Translations under genes and position numbers: made by a program
The notes under the pieces: model-generated
The model's database searches: none
What the model was told of the DNA's origin: nothing
Seen by the model: only the letters and a program-made list of their open reading frames with translations
Assembly (NCBI RefSeq): GCF_002749615.1
Contig: NZ_CP024201.1
Coordinates: 124,001 to 188,000 of the forward strand
DNA length: 64,000 nt
Direction of reading: 5' to 3'
Source of the DNA: Caulobacter mirabilis
GTDB lineage: Bacteria > Pseudomonadota > Alphaproteobacteria > Caulobacterales > Caulobacteraceae
Part shown: positions 52,866 through 61,978 of the stretch, in pieces
Layout of the letters: every line of letters starts with the position of its first letter
How positions within the stretch are numbered: the first letter of the stretch is position 1

Positions 52866-53339
52866 CTAGGCGAGGTCGGCGATCTCTTCGTCGGTCAGGT
52901 CGCCGGGCACCACGGTGACGGGCAGCTTGCGGGCGCCCCAGTTCACGCCGTCCTTGGCGATCGAGGAGACCAGCGGCCCGGGTCCCTTGCCCCCGGCGGA
53001 GGCGGCCAGGACCAGGATCTTGATGTTGGGGTCGTTGGCCACCACCGAGCGGATCGCCGACTTGGTGTTCTCGGCGTGTTTGATCAGGAACTCCGGCGGT
53101 TGGCCGGTCTCCTGCATCACCTGTTCGGCGAGCTTCTGCAGCAGGGCTTCGGCCTCGGCGCGTTCCTGGCGCTCCATCTCCTCGCGCACGCCCGACCAGT
53201 GCTCGAACACGGCCGGTTCGATCACCCGCAGCAAGGCGACGTGCCCGCCGGTCGATCGGGCGCGACGACAGGCATAGCGCAGGGCCGCCTGGAACTCGGC
53301 GCTATCGTCGGCGATGACGAGGAACTTGCGAACGCTCAT
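52866..53339 (-). CDS. Universal stress protein A family protein
   Basis: 157 residues from ATG 53339. SVRKFLVIADDSAEFQAALRYACRRARSTGGHVALLRVIEP is the UspA opening strand-helix unit. The ATP-binding end reads ILVLAASAGGKGPGPLVSSIAKDGVNWGARKLPVTVVPGDL, close to the usual G-2x-G-9x-G-S/T loop but with a Lys-Gly variant. Cytoplasmic. Flanked by repeat-rich gaps on both sides. Confidence 0.85.
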   Translation of the reverse strand: MSVRKFLVIADDSAEFQAALRYACRRARSTGGHVALLRVIEPAVFEHWSGVREEMERQERAEAEALLQKLAEQVMQETGQPPEFLIKHAENTKSAIRSVVANDPNIKILVLAASAGGKGPGPLVSSIAKDGVNWGARKLPVTVVPGDLTDEEIADLA

Positions 53340-53353
53340 GACGGGGAGCCTAC

Positions 53354-53487
53354 ACCTCTCCCATGGGGAGAGGGAGGGGCCCATGCGCAGCATGGGAGGG
53401 TGAGGGGGTAGGGCGTTCCTAATCCCTCATCCTCCCACGGCTCCTACGGAGCGCGGGCCCCTCCTTCTCCCTCCGGGAGAAGGAGAG
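53354..53487. repeat. Long imperfect inverted repeat between uspA-like gene and trpS
   Basis: Left arm from CTCTCCCATGGGGAGAGG to about GGGTGAGGG (53354-53405), right arm from CCCTCATCCTCCCAC to GGGAGAAGGAGAG (53433-53487). Both arms contain internal hairpins (CTCCCATGGGGAG; CTCCCTCCGGGAG). It is purine/pyrimidine skewed and looks like a dispersed intergenic element. It would form a very stable RNA structure in either direction. Confidence 0.65.
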
Positions 53488-54519
53488 TTAGAGCGGCAGG
53501 AAGCCGACCAGCTTCTTCACCTCGGCCACCGTCTGGTCGCCGATTTCGCGGGCCCGCTCGGCGCCGGCCTTGAGGACGCGGTCGACCTCGGCCGGATCGT
53601 TCATCAGGCGGCGCATCTCGGCCGTGATCGGCGCCATCTTCTCGACCGCCAGCTCGGCCAGCGCCGGCTTGAAGGCGCCGAAGCCCTGGCCGCCGAACTG
53701 GGCGATCACGTCCGCCTTCGAGATGTCCGCCAGGGCGGCGTAGATGGCCACCAGGTTGGACGCCTCGGCGCGGCCCTGCAGGCCTTCTTCCGTTTCCGGC
53801 AGCGGCTCGGGATCGGTGCGCGACTTGCGGATCTTGCTGGCGATCGCGTCGGCGTCGTCGAGCAGGTTGATCCGGGACTGGTCCGACGGGTCCGACTTGC
53901 TCATCTTCGCCGAGCCGTCGCGCAGGCTCATCACCCGCGTGGCCGGCCCCTCGATGACCGGTTCGGTCAGGGGGAAGAAGCCCGGCGCATCGTAGTCGTT
54001 GTTGAACTTCTGGGCGATGTCGCGGGTCAGTTCGAGGTGCTGCTTCTGGTCCTCGCCCACCGGCACGTGGGTGGCCTTGTACAGCAGGATGTCGGCCGCC
54101 TGGAGCACCGGATAGGTGTAGAGGCCCACCGAGCTGCGCTCCTTGTGCTTGCCGCTCTTTTCCTTGAACTGGGTCATCCGGTCGAGCCAGCCGAGCCGGG
54201 CGACGCAGTTGAAGATCCAGGCCAGTTCGGCGTGCGCGGGCACGGCCGACTGCGGGAAGATGGTCGCCTTGGCCGGATCCAGGCCCGAGGCCAGGTAGGC
54301 GGCGGCGATCTCTCGCGTCTGGGCGGCCAGGACCTTCGGATCCTGCCACACCGTGATCGCATGCATGTCGGCGACGAAGATGAACGGCTTCTGGTCCTGG
54401 ACGGCGGCGAACCGCTTCAGGGCGCCCAGGTAGTTGCCCAGGTGCAGGGCGCCGGAGGCCTGGATGCCGGAGAGCACGCGGACGGGACCGGCGTATGGGA
54501 CGGGAGCTTGATCGGTCAT
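53488..54519 (-). CDS. trpS: Tryptophanyl-tRNA synthetase
   Basis: A 343-residue class I synthetase. The HIGH-type motif is [19 protein letters not shown], the KMSKS loop is [21 protein letters not shown], and [11 protein letters not shown] with [29 protein letters not shown] matches TrpRS. Typical length. ATG 54519 follows a 157-bp gap from murJ in which I see no clear element. Confidence 0.97.
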   Translation of the reverse strand: MTDQAPVPYAGPVRVLSGIQASGALHLGNYLGALKRFAAVQDQKPFIFVADMHAITVWQDPKVLAAQTREIAAAYLASGLDPAKATIFPQSAVPAHAELAWIFNCVARLGWLDRMTQFKEKSGKHKERSSVGLYTYPVLQAADILLYKATHVPVGEDQKQHLELTRDIAQKFNNDYDAPGFFPLTEPVIEGPATRVMSLRDGSAKMSKSDPSDQSRINLLDDADAIASKIRKSRTDPEPLPETEEGLQGRAEASNLVAIYAALADISKADVIAQFGGQGFGAFKPALAELAVEKMAPITAEMRRLMNDPAEVDRVLKAGAERAREIGDQTVAEVKKLVGFLPL

Positions 54520-54676
54520 GGATCGGTCTTCTTTGGGTACAGGTCTGTCAGGCGCGCGGACACGGCCCGCGCGAGGGTCGGCGAGGAAGCGTCAGACGCT
54601 GCGCCATCGGCGCGGGGTATGAGCCGCGAAGACCATGCAGGCTCGATACGGCGCCGCGCCGATCAGGGCAAGCCGT

Positions 54677-56296
54677 CTACAGGGTGTCGGGCGTGGGGGC
54701 GTCGCTGGTCCCGGCGCGCCGGCGCAGAGCGGCTTTCGCCTCCGCGACCGTTACGCCTCCCGAGAGGAACAGCAGCGCCGGGTACAGCGCGGCGCCGACC
54801 AGGCAGACCGCCAGGATGGTGATCTCCTTGGGGCCCAGGCCGGCGAAGCGGAACCCGGCGAGCGGCGCCTCGAGCATCGGACGCAGCCACTGGGCGCCGA
54901 AAAGCAGGAGGCCCAGCAGCAGGCTGGCGATCAGGACCCGAACCAGCTTGCCCCAGGCCGCCTTGGACGGGCTGTAGTCGCCGCGCCGGTGCAGGGTCCA
55001 GGCCATCTGGCCGACATTGACCCACGAGGCGAAGGCGGTCGCCGCCGCGATGCCCTCGAAACCGATGACCTGGAACAGCGCCACGCCCAGCACGATGTTG
55101 ATGGTCATCGAGACGATGGCGAAGCGCATCGGCGCCTTGGTGTCCGAGCGGGCGAAGAAGACCGGCGACAGCACCCGGGCCAGCACGAAGGCCGGCGTGC
55201 CCCAGCCGTAGTGGAACAGGGCCTTGGCGGTTTCCGTGGCGTCATAGGCTGTAAACTCGCCGCGCTGGAACAGGCCGTCGATCAGGTAGTGGGGGATGGC
55301 CAGCAGGGCGGCGGCCGCCGGCAGGGTCAGGGCCATGGCGAAGACGATCGCCTGGTCAGTGGTCTTCTGGGCGTCTTCCTTGTCGTCCAGGCCGATCGCC
55401 CGCGACAGGGCCGGCAGCAGGGCGACGCCGATGGCCACCCCGACCAGGCCGAGCGGCAGCTGGTAGAAGCGGTCGGCGACCGACAGCCAGGTCCGGGCGC
55501 CGTTCACCTGGCTGGCGATGATGCCCGAGACGAAGATGTTGATCTGGGTGACGCTGGCGGCGATCGCGCCGGGGATAGCGGTGGCGATCAGGGCCTTGAT
55601 CTCGGGCGTGAGCCTCGGGACCGTCGGTCGGATCTTCGCGCCGGCCTTGCGCACGCCCCACCACAGCAGGGCGGCCTGGGCGATGCCGGCGCCGAAGATG
55701 CCCCAGGTGGCGGCGTAGGCCGAGCCGACGGCGTCGCGCGGGACGATCACGGCGATCAGGATGCCGGCGTTCAGGATGGTCGGCGCGGCGGCCGACAGAG
55801 CGAACCGTCCCTTGGCGTTCAGCACCCCCGACAGCAGCGCCACGATGGCCATGCAGGGCAGGTAGGGCATGCTGATCTGGGTCAGGACCACGGCCAGCTT
55901 GTATTTCTCGGTCGCGTAGCCGAAGCCCGGATTGATCGCCAGCATCAGCCACGGCATCGCCAGCTGGGCCACGACGGTCAGCACCAGGGTCGCGGCGGCG
56001 AGGGTGGCCAGGGCGTCGGTGGCCAGGTTGTCGGCGGCGTCCTGGCCTTCCTTGGCCAGCACCTTGGAATAGGCGGGCACGAAGGCGGCGGTGAAGGCGC
56101 CCTCGGCGAAGATGCGCCGGAACAGGTTCGGGAACGATTGGGCGGTGTTGAAGGCGTCGGCGGCCGGGGTCGCGCTGGCGCCCAGGCGCGCGGTGATGAA
56201 CAGGTCGCGGGCCAAGCCCATCACGCGGCTGACCAGGGTCAGGCCGGAGAACACCATCGAGGAGCGGATCAGGCCGCCCTTGGGCTTGTCGGACAT
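54677..56296 (-). CDS. murJ: Lipid II flippase MurJ (MviN)
   Basis: A 539-residue MOP-superfamily flippase with about fourteen membrane helices. It opens LIRSSMVFSGLTLVSRVMGLARDLFITARLG and contains FNTAQSFPNLFRRIFAEGAFTAAFVPAYSK, the MurJ signature with the functional Arg and Asp residues of the first helices. It moves lipid II across the inner membrane for peptidoglycan synthesis, essential in most bacteria. Lies between trpS and glnD, 72 bp after the latter. Confidence 0.96.
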   Translation of the reverse strand: MSDKPKGGLIRSSMVFSGLTLVSRVMGLARDLFITARLGASATPAADAFNTAQSFPNLFRRIFAEGAFTAAFVPAYSKVLAKEGQDAADNLATDALATLAAATLVLTVVAQLAMPWLMLAINPGFGYATEKYKLAVVLTQISMPYLPCMAIVALLSGVLNAKGRFALSAAAPTILNAGILIAVIVPRDAVGSAYAATWGIFGAGIAQAALLWWGVRKAGAKIRPTVPRLTPEIKALIATAIPGAIAASVTQINIFVSGIIASQVNGARTWLSVADRFYQLPLGLVGVAIGVALLPALSRAIGLDDKEDAQKTTDQAIVFAMALTLPAAAALLAIPHYLIDGLFQRGEFTAYDATETAKALFHYGWGTPAFVLARVLSPVFFARSDTKAPMRFAIVSMTINIVLGVALFQVIGFEGIAAATAFASWVNVGQMAWTLHRRGDYSPSKAAWGKLVRVLIASLLLGLLLFGAQWLRPMLEAPLAGFRFAGLGPKEITILAVCLVGAALYPALLFLSGGVTVAEAKAALRRRAGTSDAPTPDTL

Positions 56297-56368
56297 GCGG
56301 GGGGCGGCTCTGGACGCGACGTTCGAGCGCCGCTTGTGCGCCCCGGCCGCCGGAGGGTCAAGGCGGCG

Positions 56369-59194
56369 CTACCGCGCCACGCTGGCCCTCGCCCGTTCCA
56401 GGCGGGGGCGGCCGCGGGCGGACTGGCCCTCCTCGGCTTCGAGGACTTCCAGCAGCGTGTTCTTCAGACCATTGGCTTTGCGTGTGTCGGCCAGTTTTCC
56501 GCCGCCCTGGGTCTGGACATAGAAGGCGTCGACCGCTCGCTCGCCGTAGCCGTCGATATGGGCGCTGATGATCGACAGGCCGGCGTCGGACAGAACCCGC
56601 GCCAGCGCTTCCAGCAGGCCCGGTCGGTCGCGGCCAGAAGCTTCGATCACGGTGGCGTCCTCGCTGGCCTCGTTGTCCAGCATCACGGTCGGCGAGATGG
56701 CGAAGGCGGCGGCGCGGCCCAGTTCGGGCGCCTTGCGCGGCTCGAAGGTGGCGGGCTCGCCCCGTCCGGCCGCCTCCAGGGCGTCGGCCAGGCGGCGCAG
56801 GATCCGCGGATTGTCGCAGCCGATGGCCGAACCGGTGACGTCCTGGACGTGGAAGACGTCCAGCGCCTGGCCTTGGGCCGAGGTGAACACCCGCGCTCCG
56901 ACGACGTTGCCGCCCAGGCCCGAAATGACCAGCGCCAGGTCGGCGAACAGGCCGCGGCGGTCCTTGGCGGCCACCACGATCTCGGCGGCGTTGCGGTCGG
57001 GACGGATGCGGGTCTCGGCCGCCGCCCCGCCCTGGATCTGCGCCCGACGGGCGAGGGCGGCGTGGGCCGACAGCTCCTCGGGCCCGAAGGCGGTGAAATA
57101 GGCGTCCTCCATCGCCTCGGCCCAGCCCTTGGCGGCCGGATCGGCGGCGATCAGGGTCGTGCGCGCCTCGGCGGCGATCGAGGACTGGTGGCGGCGGGCG
57201 CTGGCGGCGGGGTCGCTGCCGCGGCCGCCGCGGAACACCGCCTCGGTGGCGGCGTACAGCTCGCGCATCAGCTGGCCCTTCCAGCCGTTCCAGACGCCCG
57301 GGCCGACGGCGCGGATGTCGGCCACGGTCAGCACCAGCAGCAGGCGCAGGCGCTCGGGATTCTCGACGATGCCGGCGAATGCGGCGACGGTGGCCGGGTC
57401 GGTCACGTCGCGCTTCTGTGCGTAGTCGCTCATCACCAGATGATGCTCGACCAGCCAGGCGATCAGCTCGATCTTGCCGCGGTCCAGCCCCAGGCGCTCG
57501 CAGGCCGAGCGCGCGGCGCGGGCGCCGGCCTTCTCCTGGCCGCCGGCCCCGCCCTTGCCGGTGTCGTGCAGCAGCATGGCCAGAAACAGGCTCTCGCGGT
57601 CGTCGATCAGCGGCATGATCGAGACCGACAGCGGATGGTCCTCCGACAGCCGGCCGTCGGCGATGTCGGCGATCACCCCCACGGCCCGCAGCGTGTGCTC
57701 GTCGACCGTGAACGAGTGGTACATGTTGAACTGCATCTGGCAGACCACCCGGCCGAACTCCGGCACGAAGCGGCCCAGCACGCCGGACTCGTTCATCAGC
57801 GTCAGCGTGCGGTAGGTGCGGCGGCCGCGCGCCAGGATGTCCAGGAAGGCCTTGGCCGCCTGCGGATCGCGCCTCACCTTCGAGGTGATCAGCCCCAGGT
57901 TCCGCGTGACCGCCGTGAAGGCGTCCGGGTGCAGGTCCAGGTCGCGCTGGTCGGCGATCCGGAAGATGCGGATCAGGTCGACGGGGTCGCGCTCGAACAC
58001 CTCCGGTCCGGCGATGTTCAGGCGGCCGCCCTCCTCGTGGAAACCGGCGACGTCGAGCGGCTTGCGCTTGGGGCCGCCGCGACCGGGCAGGAACCGTGAC
58101 AGGCCCTTGGGGTGGGCCTTGAGATGTTCGGTCTCCAGCTTGGCCGAGAAGGTTCGGGTCAGGGCCCCAACCTCGCGCGCGATCAGGAAGTAGCGCCGCA
58201 TGAAGCGCTCGACAGCCGGGTTGTCGGCGCGGTCGCCATAGCCCATGCGCCGGGCGATCTCCGGCTGCAGGTCGAAGGTCAGCCGTTCCTCCGGCCGGCC
58301 GGTGGCGAAATGCAGGTGGGCGCGGACGGCGTGAAGGAAGTCGAACGCCCGCACGAACACCGCCACCTCGCGGCGGTCGAAATAGCCCAGGGTGAAGACC
58401 TCGGTCGGGTTCTCGACCGGGTGCAGGTACTCGGCGATCCAGACCAGGGTGTGCAGGTCGCGCAGGGCGCCCTTGCCCTCCTTGACGTTGGGCTCGACCA
58501 TGTAGCGGCTGGCGTCGGCCCGGCCGTGGCGGTCGTCGCGCTCCTTCAGCTTGGCGGCGACGAACTCCGCGCCCGTGCCCTTGACCACCTCGGCGCGGAA
58601 GCGGCGCTTCAGCTCGTCCGCCAGGGCCTCGTCGCCGGTCAGCCGCCGCGCTTCGAGGATCGAGGTGCGGATGGTGAAGTCCTCGCGGGAGAGCTTGATG
58701 CACTCCTCGACCGTGCGCGAGGCGTGGCCGACCTTGAAGCCCAGGTCCCACAGCGCATAGAGCATGAACTCGATCACGCTCTCGGTGTGGGCCGTCTGCT
58801 TGTAGGGACGCAGGAACAGCAGGTCGATGTCGCTGTAGGGCGACAGCACCGCCCGGCCGTAGCCGCCCACCGCCATCAGCGTCAGCCGCTCGCCCTCGGT
58901 CGGGTTGCGGGCGCGGAACATATGGACGGTGGTGAAGTCGTAGAGGGCGGTGATCACCTCGTCGGTGACGCCGCTGAGCAGACGGGCGGTCTCGACGCCG
59001 CCGGCGCCGTTCTCCAGCCGCTCCTTGGCGATCATGCGGCCCCGGAACAGGGCGGCCTTCAGGATCTCGAGCGCCTGTTTGCGCTGCTCGACCTCGTCGC
59101 CGATGGCGTCCAGGGCGGCGGCGGAGAGACGGGCGCGCAGGGCGTGGCCGTCGACGACGTGTTCCAGGCGGGTCGGGCGTAGGCGAGGGGGCAT
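56369..59194 (-). CDS. glnD: Bifunctional [PII] uridylyltransferase/uridylyl-removing enzyme
   Basis: A 941-residue nitrogen-status sensor that modifies PII proteins. The nucleotidyltransferase motif is LMAVGGYGRAVLSPYSDIDLLFLRP. The PII-uridylyltransferase linker is followed by the HD hydrolase domain (SLFLAMLLHDTGKGG). Two C-terminal ACT domains bind glutamine (DRRGLFADLALVISGLGGNVVGARVFTS and GRDRPGLLEALARVLSDAGLSIISAHIDGYG). No glnB gene is in the window. ATG 59194. Confidence 0.96.
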   Translation of the reverse strand: MPPRLRPTRLEHVVDGHALRARLSAAALDAIGDEVEQRKQALEILKAALFRGRMIAKERLENGAGGVETARLLSGVTDEVITALYDFTTVHMFRARNPTEGERLTLMAVGGYGRAVLSPYSDIDLLFLRPYKQTAHTESVIEFMLYALWDLGFKVGHASRTVEECIKLSREDFTIRTSILEARRLTGDEALADELKRRFRAEVVKGTGAEFVAAKLKERDDRHGRADASRYMVEPNVKEGKGALRDLHTLVWIAEYLHPVENPTEVFTLGYFDRREVAVFVRAFDFLHAVRAHLHFATGRPEERLTFDLQPEIARRMGYGDRADNPAVERFMRRYFLIAREVGALTRTFSAKLETEHLKAHPKGLSRFLPGRGGPKRKPLDVAGFHEEGGRLNIAGPEVFERDPVDLIRIFRIADQRDLDLHPDAFTAVTRNLGLITSKVRRDPQAAKAFLDILARGRRTYRTLTLMNESGVLGRFVPEFGRVVCQMQFNMYHSFTVDEHTLRAVGVIADIADGRLSEDHPLSVSIMPLIDDRESLFLAMLLHDTGKGGAGGQEKAGARAARSACERLGLDRGKIELIAWLVEHHLVMSDYAQKRDVTDPATVAAFAGIVENPERLRLLLVLTVADIRAVGPGVWNGWKGQLMRELYAATEAVFRGGRGSDPAASARRHQSSIAAEARTTLIAADPAAKGWAEAMEDAYFTAFGPEELSAHAALARRAQIQGGAAAETRIRPDRNAAEIVVAAKDRRGLFADLALVISGLGGNVVGARVFTSAQGQALDVFHVQDVTGSAIGCDNPRILRRLADALEAAGRGEPATFEPRKAPELGRAAAFAISPTVMLDNEASEDATVIEASGRDRPGLLEALARVLSDAGLSIISAHIDGYGERAVDAFYVQTQGGGKLADTRKANGLKNTLLEVLEAEEGQSARGRPRLERARASVAR

Positions 59195-59258
59195 GACGGC
59201 CCCCTATGTGCGACGCAACAGGGCCGGGCGCAATGCGCGTTGCAGTGTCCGGCGTCCC

Positions 59259-59283
59259 GGCGCCTGCTCCGTGAACAGGCGCC
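59259..59283 (-). terminator. Stem-loop after dnaA
   Basis: GGCGCCTG and CAGGCGCC arms (8 bp perfect) with a 9-nt loop, 18 nt after the dnaA stop. There is no T-run, so it more likely stabilises the 3' end or assists Rho-dependent termination. Confidence 0.4.
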
Positions 59284-59300
59284 TCAGGGGCAGCTGCCGA

Positions 59301-60728
59301 TTAGCCGCGCAGCTTGCGGGTCAGGGCTTCCAGGTCGCGAGCGAGCTGGGCGTCCTCGGCCTTCAGGGCCTCGATGCGGCGCACGGCGTGCAGGACGGTG
59401 GTGTGGTCGCGACCGCCGAAGCGGCGGCCGATGTCCGGCAGCGACCGGGTGGTCAGCTGCTTGGCCAGCCACATCGCCGCCTGGCGCGGGCGGGCCACCG
59501 AGCGGTTGCGGCGCTCGGAGATCAGGTCCGCCTGGCGCAGGCCGAAGTGCTCGGCGGTGGCCTTCTGGATGTCGTCGATGGTGATGCGCTTCTCGGCGCC
59601 GCGCAGGTGCGGACGCAGGATGTTCTGCGCCTCGTCCAGCGTCAGGGCGCCGACCTCGCCGCCCATGCGGGCGACCAGGGTGTTCAGCGCGCCTTCCAGT
59701 TCGCGGACGCTGTCGGTGAAGCGATCGGCCAGGAACTGCAGCACGTCGGGGCGGGCCTGGGCGATGAAGCCGCCCTGGCGGCCCAGCGAGGCCAGCTTGC
59801 GCTCCAGAATGCCCATACGCAGGCCGCGGTCGGCGGGCTCGATGCCGCAGACCAGGCCGGCCGACAGGTGGCTGCGCAGACGAGCGTCCATCTCGGTGAT
59901 CGCCGCCGGCGGGCGGTCGGCCGAGAACACCACGCGGCGGCCATCTTCCATCAGGGCGGTCAGGGTGTGGAACAGCTCTTCCTGGGTCGACTGCTTGCCG
60001 GCCACGAAGTGCACGTCGTCGATCAGCAGCAGGTCGGCCGCGCGCAGCTCGTCCTTGAACAGGGCGGTCTGGCGATCCATCACCGCGCGGACGAAGGTCG
60101 ACAGGAAGCGTTCGGCGGTCAGGTAGACGACCCGCTTCTCCGGCGCGGCGCGCATGGCCTCCCAGGCCAGGGCGTTCAGCAGGTGGGTCTTGCCGAAGCC
60201 GTAGGGGCTGTGGAACACGACCGGGTTGAAATGGCCGTCGGCCCAGCTCGCCACGCGGCGCGCCACGGCGTGGGCGAACTCGTTGGCCGGGCCCGGCACG
60301 AAGCTGTCGAAGGTGAAGCGCTCCTGCAGGCCCGCGGTGCGGGACGGCCGGGTCGGGGGCGTCGGAGCGATGGCGGGGGCGTCGGTCGAGACGGGATCCA
60401 TGACCTCGATCGCCTCGGCGATGATGTCCATGCCGCCGGTCTCGGACTCGAACTCCATGCGGGACTTCAGGTCCAGGCTGCGACCCTCGGGGTCGTGCTG
60501 AGCCCACAGTTCGCCGATCCGACGCCAGGCGTTGCGGCGGATCCAATCGCGCGCGACGCCGGTCGGGGTGACGAGCACCAGCTGGCCGCCGACTTCGCGC
60601 AGAGAGGCCTGCGCCAGCCAGGAGCCGAAGGCCGCCTCGCCCAGCTCGCTGCGAAGCGCCAAGCAGGCTTTCGTCCACACAGCGCCTGCCGGAGTTTGCG
60701 AAGGCATTTGCCCGCCCATCGAAGTCAT
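59301..60728 (-). CDS. dnaA: Chromosomal replication initiator DnaA
   Basis: 475 residues from ATG 60728 (MTSMGGQMPSQTPAGAVWTKACLALRSELGEAAFGSWLAQ, the domain I start). Domain III carries the P-loop SPYGFGKTHLL, Walker B DLLLIDDVHFVAGKQSTQEELFHTL and sensor II region RELEGALNTLVARM. Domain IV has the DNA-binding signature RSLPDIGRRFGGRDHTTVLHAVRRIE. The first glycine of the canonical GxxGxGKT P-loop is Ser174. The promoter and a leader of about 165 nt lie upstream. Adjacent rpsT is the conserved Caulobacter neighbour. Confidence 0.97.
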   Translation of the reverse strand: MTSMGGQMPSQTPAGAVWTKACLALRSELGEAAFGSWLAQASLREVGGQLVLVTPTGVARDWIRRNAWRRIGELWAQHDPEGRSLDLKSRMEFESETGGMDIIAEAIEVMDPVSTDAPAIAPTPPTRPSRTAGLQERFTFDSFVPGPANEFAHAVARRVASWADGHFNPVVFHSPYGFGKTHLLNALAWEAMRAAPEKRVVYLTAERFLSTFVRAVMDRQTALFKDELRAADLLLIDDVHFVAGKQSTQEELFHTLTALMEDGRRVVFSADRPPAAITEMDARLRSHLSAGLVCGIEPADRGLRMGILERKLASLGRQGGFIAQARPDVLQFLADRFTDSVRELEGALNTLVARMGGEVGALTLDEAQNILRPHLRGAEKRITIDDIQKATAEHFGLRQADLISERRNRSVARPRQAAMWLAKQLTTRSLPDIGRRFGGRDHTTVLHAVRRIEALKAEDAQLARDLEALTRKLRG

Positions 60729-60898
60729 AGTTTCAGCCCGCCCAAAACCAAGTGTTCCTCGCGAATGGAGCTCCCCCTCCCCACGGCCGCGAAGCCGAAA
60801 AATCCAACGCAAACAGGGTCTTATTCAGCGGATGCACTGCGCCCGCCGTCGCCTTCCTCATGCCCAAAATGGAGATGAACTATCGCGTTAGGGCGCTC

Positions 60899-60928
60899 AC
60901 AATAGGTGGCCCAAAAACGGTGGGTCAA
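60899..60928 (-). promoter_or_regulatory. dnaA promoter
   Basis: -35 TTGACC (60928-60923) and -10 TATTGT (60904-60899) on the minus strand with an 18-nt spacer. Predicted start is near 60892, giving a leader of about 165 nt, similar to the long dnaA leader known in Caulobacter crescentus. Confidence 0.6.
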
Positions 60929-60939
60929 ACGTGAAATTA

Positions 60940-60969
60940 GAGTCTCGGCACGGATATTTCTGTTGACTC
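60940..60969. promoter_or_regulatory. Two GANTC (CcrM) methylation sites upstream of the dnaA promoter
   Basis: GAGTC at 60940-60944 and GACTC at 60965-60969, 12 and 37 bp upstream of the -35. In Caulobacter, CcrM methylation of GANTC at the dnaA promoter couples transcription to fork passage, and GcrA acts at such sites. Confidence 0.55.
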
Positions 60970-61062
60970 GGAGTTGCCCCTCGCCCGGCAAGGGAATCCG
61001 CGTTTCAGGGGTCAGATGGCTGAGTGATTTCGCCGCATGCGGGAACTGTGGACGCGAAAAAA

Positions 61063-61089
61063 CCGGCCGGCGAGAATGTCGCCGACCGG
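61063..61089 (-). terminator. Rho-independent terminator after rpsT
   Basis: CCGGCCGGCGA and TCGCCGACCGG arms (one G-U type pair) with a 5-nt loop, followed on the minus strand by TTTTTTCG. It shields dnaA from rpsT read-through. Confidence 0.8.
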
Positions 61090-61154
61090 CTGATCAACCT
61101 GCTGAATTTTCAGGCAAAGCGGGCGAATTAACCGTCCGCTCCCGGGAGAACCCC

Positions 61155-61424
61155 TTAGGCCGCCGACAGCTTCTTCAACTGGGCGTTCAGGCGCGAAACC
61201 TTGCGCGAGCCGGTGTTCTTGTGGACCACGCCCTTGGACACGGCGCGCATCAGCTCCGACTGGGCGGTGATGAAGGCGGCCTTGGCGGCGGCGGCGTCGC
61301 CGGACGCCAGGGCTTCCTCGAACTTGCGGAGGAAGGTGCGCACGCGCGAACGACGGGCCTTGTTGACCTCGGTGCGGCGCTCGATCTTACGGATCGCCTT
61401 CTTGGCGCCGGGATTGTTAGCCAT
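61155..61424 (-). CDS. rpsT: 30S ribosomal protein S20
   Basis: 89 residues, all-helical 16S rRNA-binding protein: [39 protein letters not shown], then [37 protein letters not shown]. Length and sequence are typical. Upstream of dnaA in the same direction but separated by a terminator. Confidence 0.97.
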   Translation of the reverse strand: MANNPGAKKAIRKIERRTEVNKARRSRVRTFLRKFEEALASGDAAAAKAAFITAQSELMRAVSKGVVHKNTGSRKVSRLNAQLKKLSAA

Positions 61425-61576
61425 GGGGCTCGGACCTCAAACGGACAGGGCGCGCGCGACATCCGCGTACGCCGAATAAATCGAAGGGCGGCCAAATACA
61501 GGAAGGCTGGGGGTCGGTCAATGCGACTCTGGCCGAGTCTGGCCGAAGATGACGCGATCCGTCATAAGCAACGCCG

Positions 61577-61978
61577 ATGGATCGCAGAGTCTTCGTTTTC
61601 TCCGCATTGGCGCTGAGCGGCTGCGGCCTGTCCGGGGGACCGGTGACCGTCGTCTGCGACCCCGATCTGACGTCGAACCTGGCGCGCGCGCTCGCCGCTC
61701 GAGACGCGAAGGCCTACCGCCTGGAAGGTCTCTCGCCCAAAGGCCTGTTGGAGCGGGCCGAAGCCGGCGGCGGCCTGATCCTGGTCACGGCCGAGCCCAA
61801 GCTCACCGATCGGCTGCAGCGTCTCGGCTTCGCCCGGCTGCAGAACCGCTGGAAGCTGCAGGTCAGAGGCGCCCCCGCCCACATGATCGTGACCGACGGC
61901 GCGGGCGAGGCGGCGGCGGTTCATCTGGCGAAATGGCTGGCGGGCGAGGAAGCCGCGCCGCTGCTCAGCGCCCCCTGA
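61577..61978 (+). CDS. Uncharacterised lipoprotein
   Basis: 133 residues with a short lipoprotein signal (MDRRVFVFSALALSGC). The mature part (VTVVCDPDLTSNLARALAARDAKAYRLEGLSPKGLLERAEAGGGLILVTAEPKLTDRLQRLGFARLQNRWKLQVRGAPAHMIVTDGAGEAAAVHLAKWLAG) resembles a truncated type II periplasmic-binding-protein lobe of the molybdate/substrate-binding kind, as an alternating strand-helix pattern. Ligand unknown. Its 3' end overlaps the convergent SNase-like gene by 14 bp. Confidence 0.65.
   Translation: MDRRVFVFSALALSGCGLSGGPVTVVCDPDLTSNLARALAARDAKAYRLEGLSPKGLLERAEAGGGLILVTAEPKLTDRLQRLGFARLQNRWKLQVRGAPAHMIVTDGAGEAAAVHLAKWLAGEEAAPLLSAP

Larger units (their letters stand above)
60729..61154 (-). other. 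dnaA leader and promoter region (no gene seen)
   Basis: 426 bp between rpsT and dnaA. It holds the rpsT terminator (61063-61089), two GANTC sites, a sigma-70 promoter and the long dnaA 5' leader. No convincing reading frame, no clear TTATCCACA DnaA box and no origin-like AT-rich tract were found. Confidence 0.75.

Noticed and set aside
54635..58099. A 1154-codon plus-strand frame opposite murJ and glnD
   Set aside because: Antisense shadow of two conserved genes, with Gly/Gln/His/Asp-rich composition typical of reverse-frame artefacts.
60729..61154. Chromosomal origin next to dnaA
   Set aside because: No DnaA box cluster, AT-rich unwinding tract or multiple CtrA boxes were found. In Caulobacterales the origin lies near hemE, which would be beyond the right edge.
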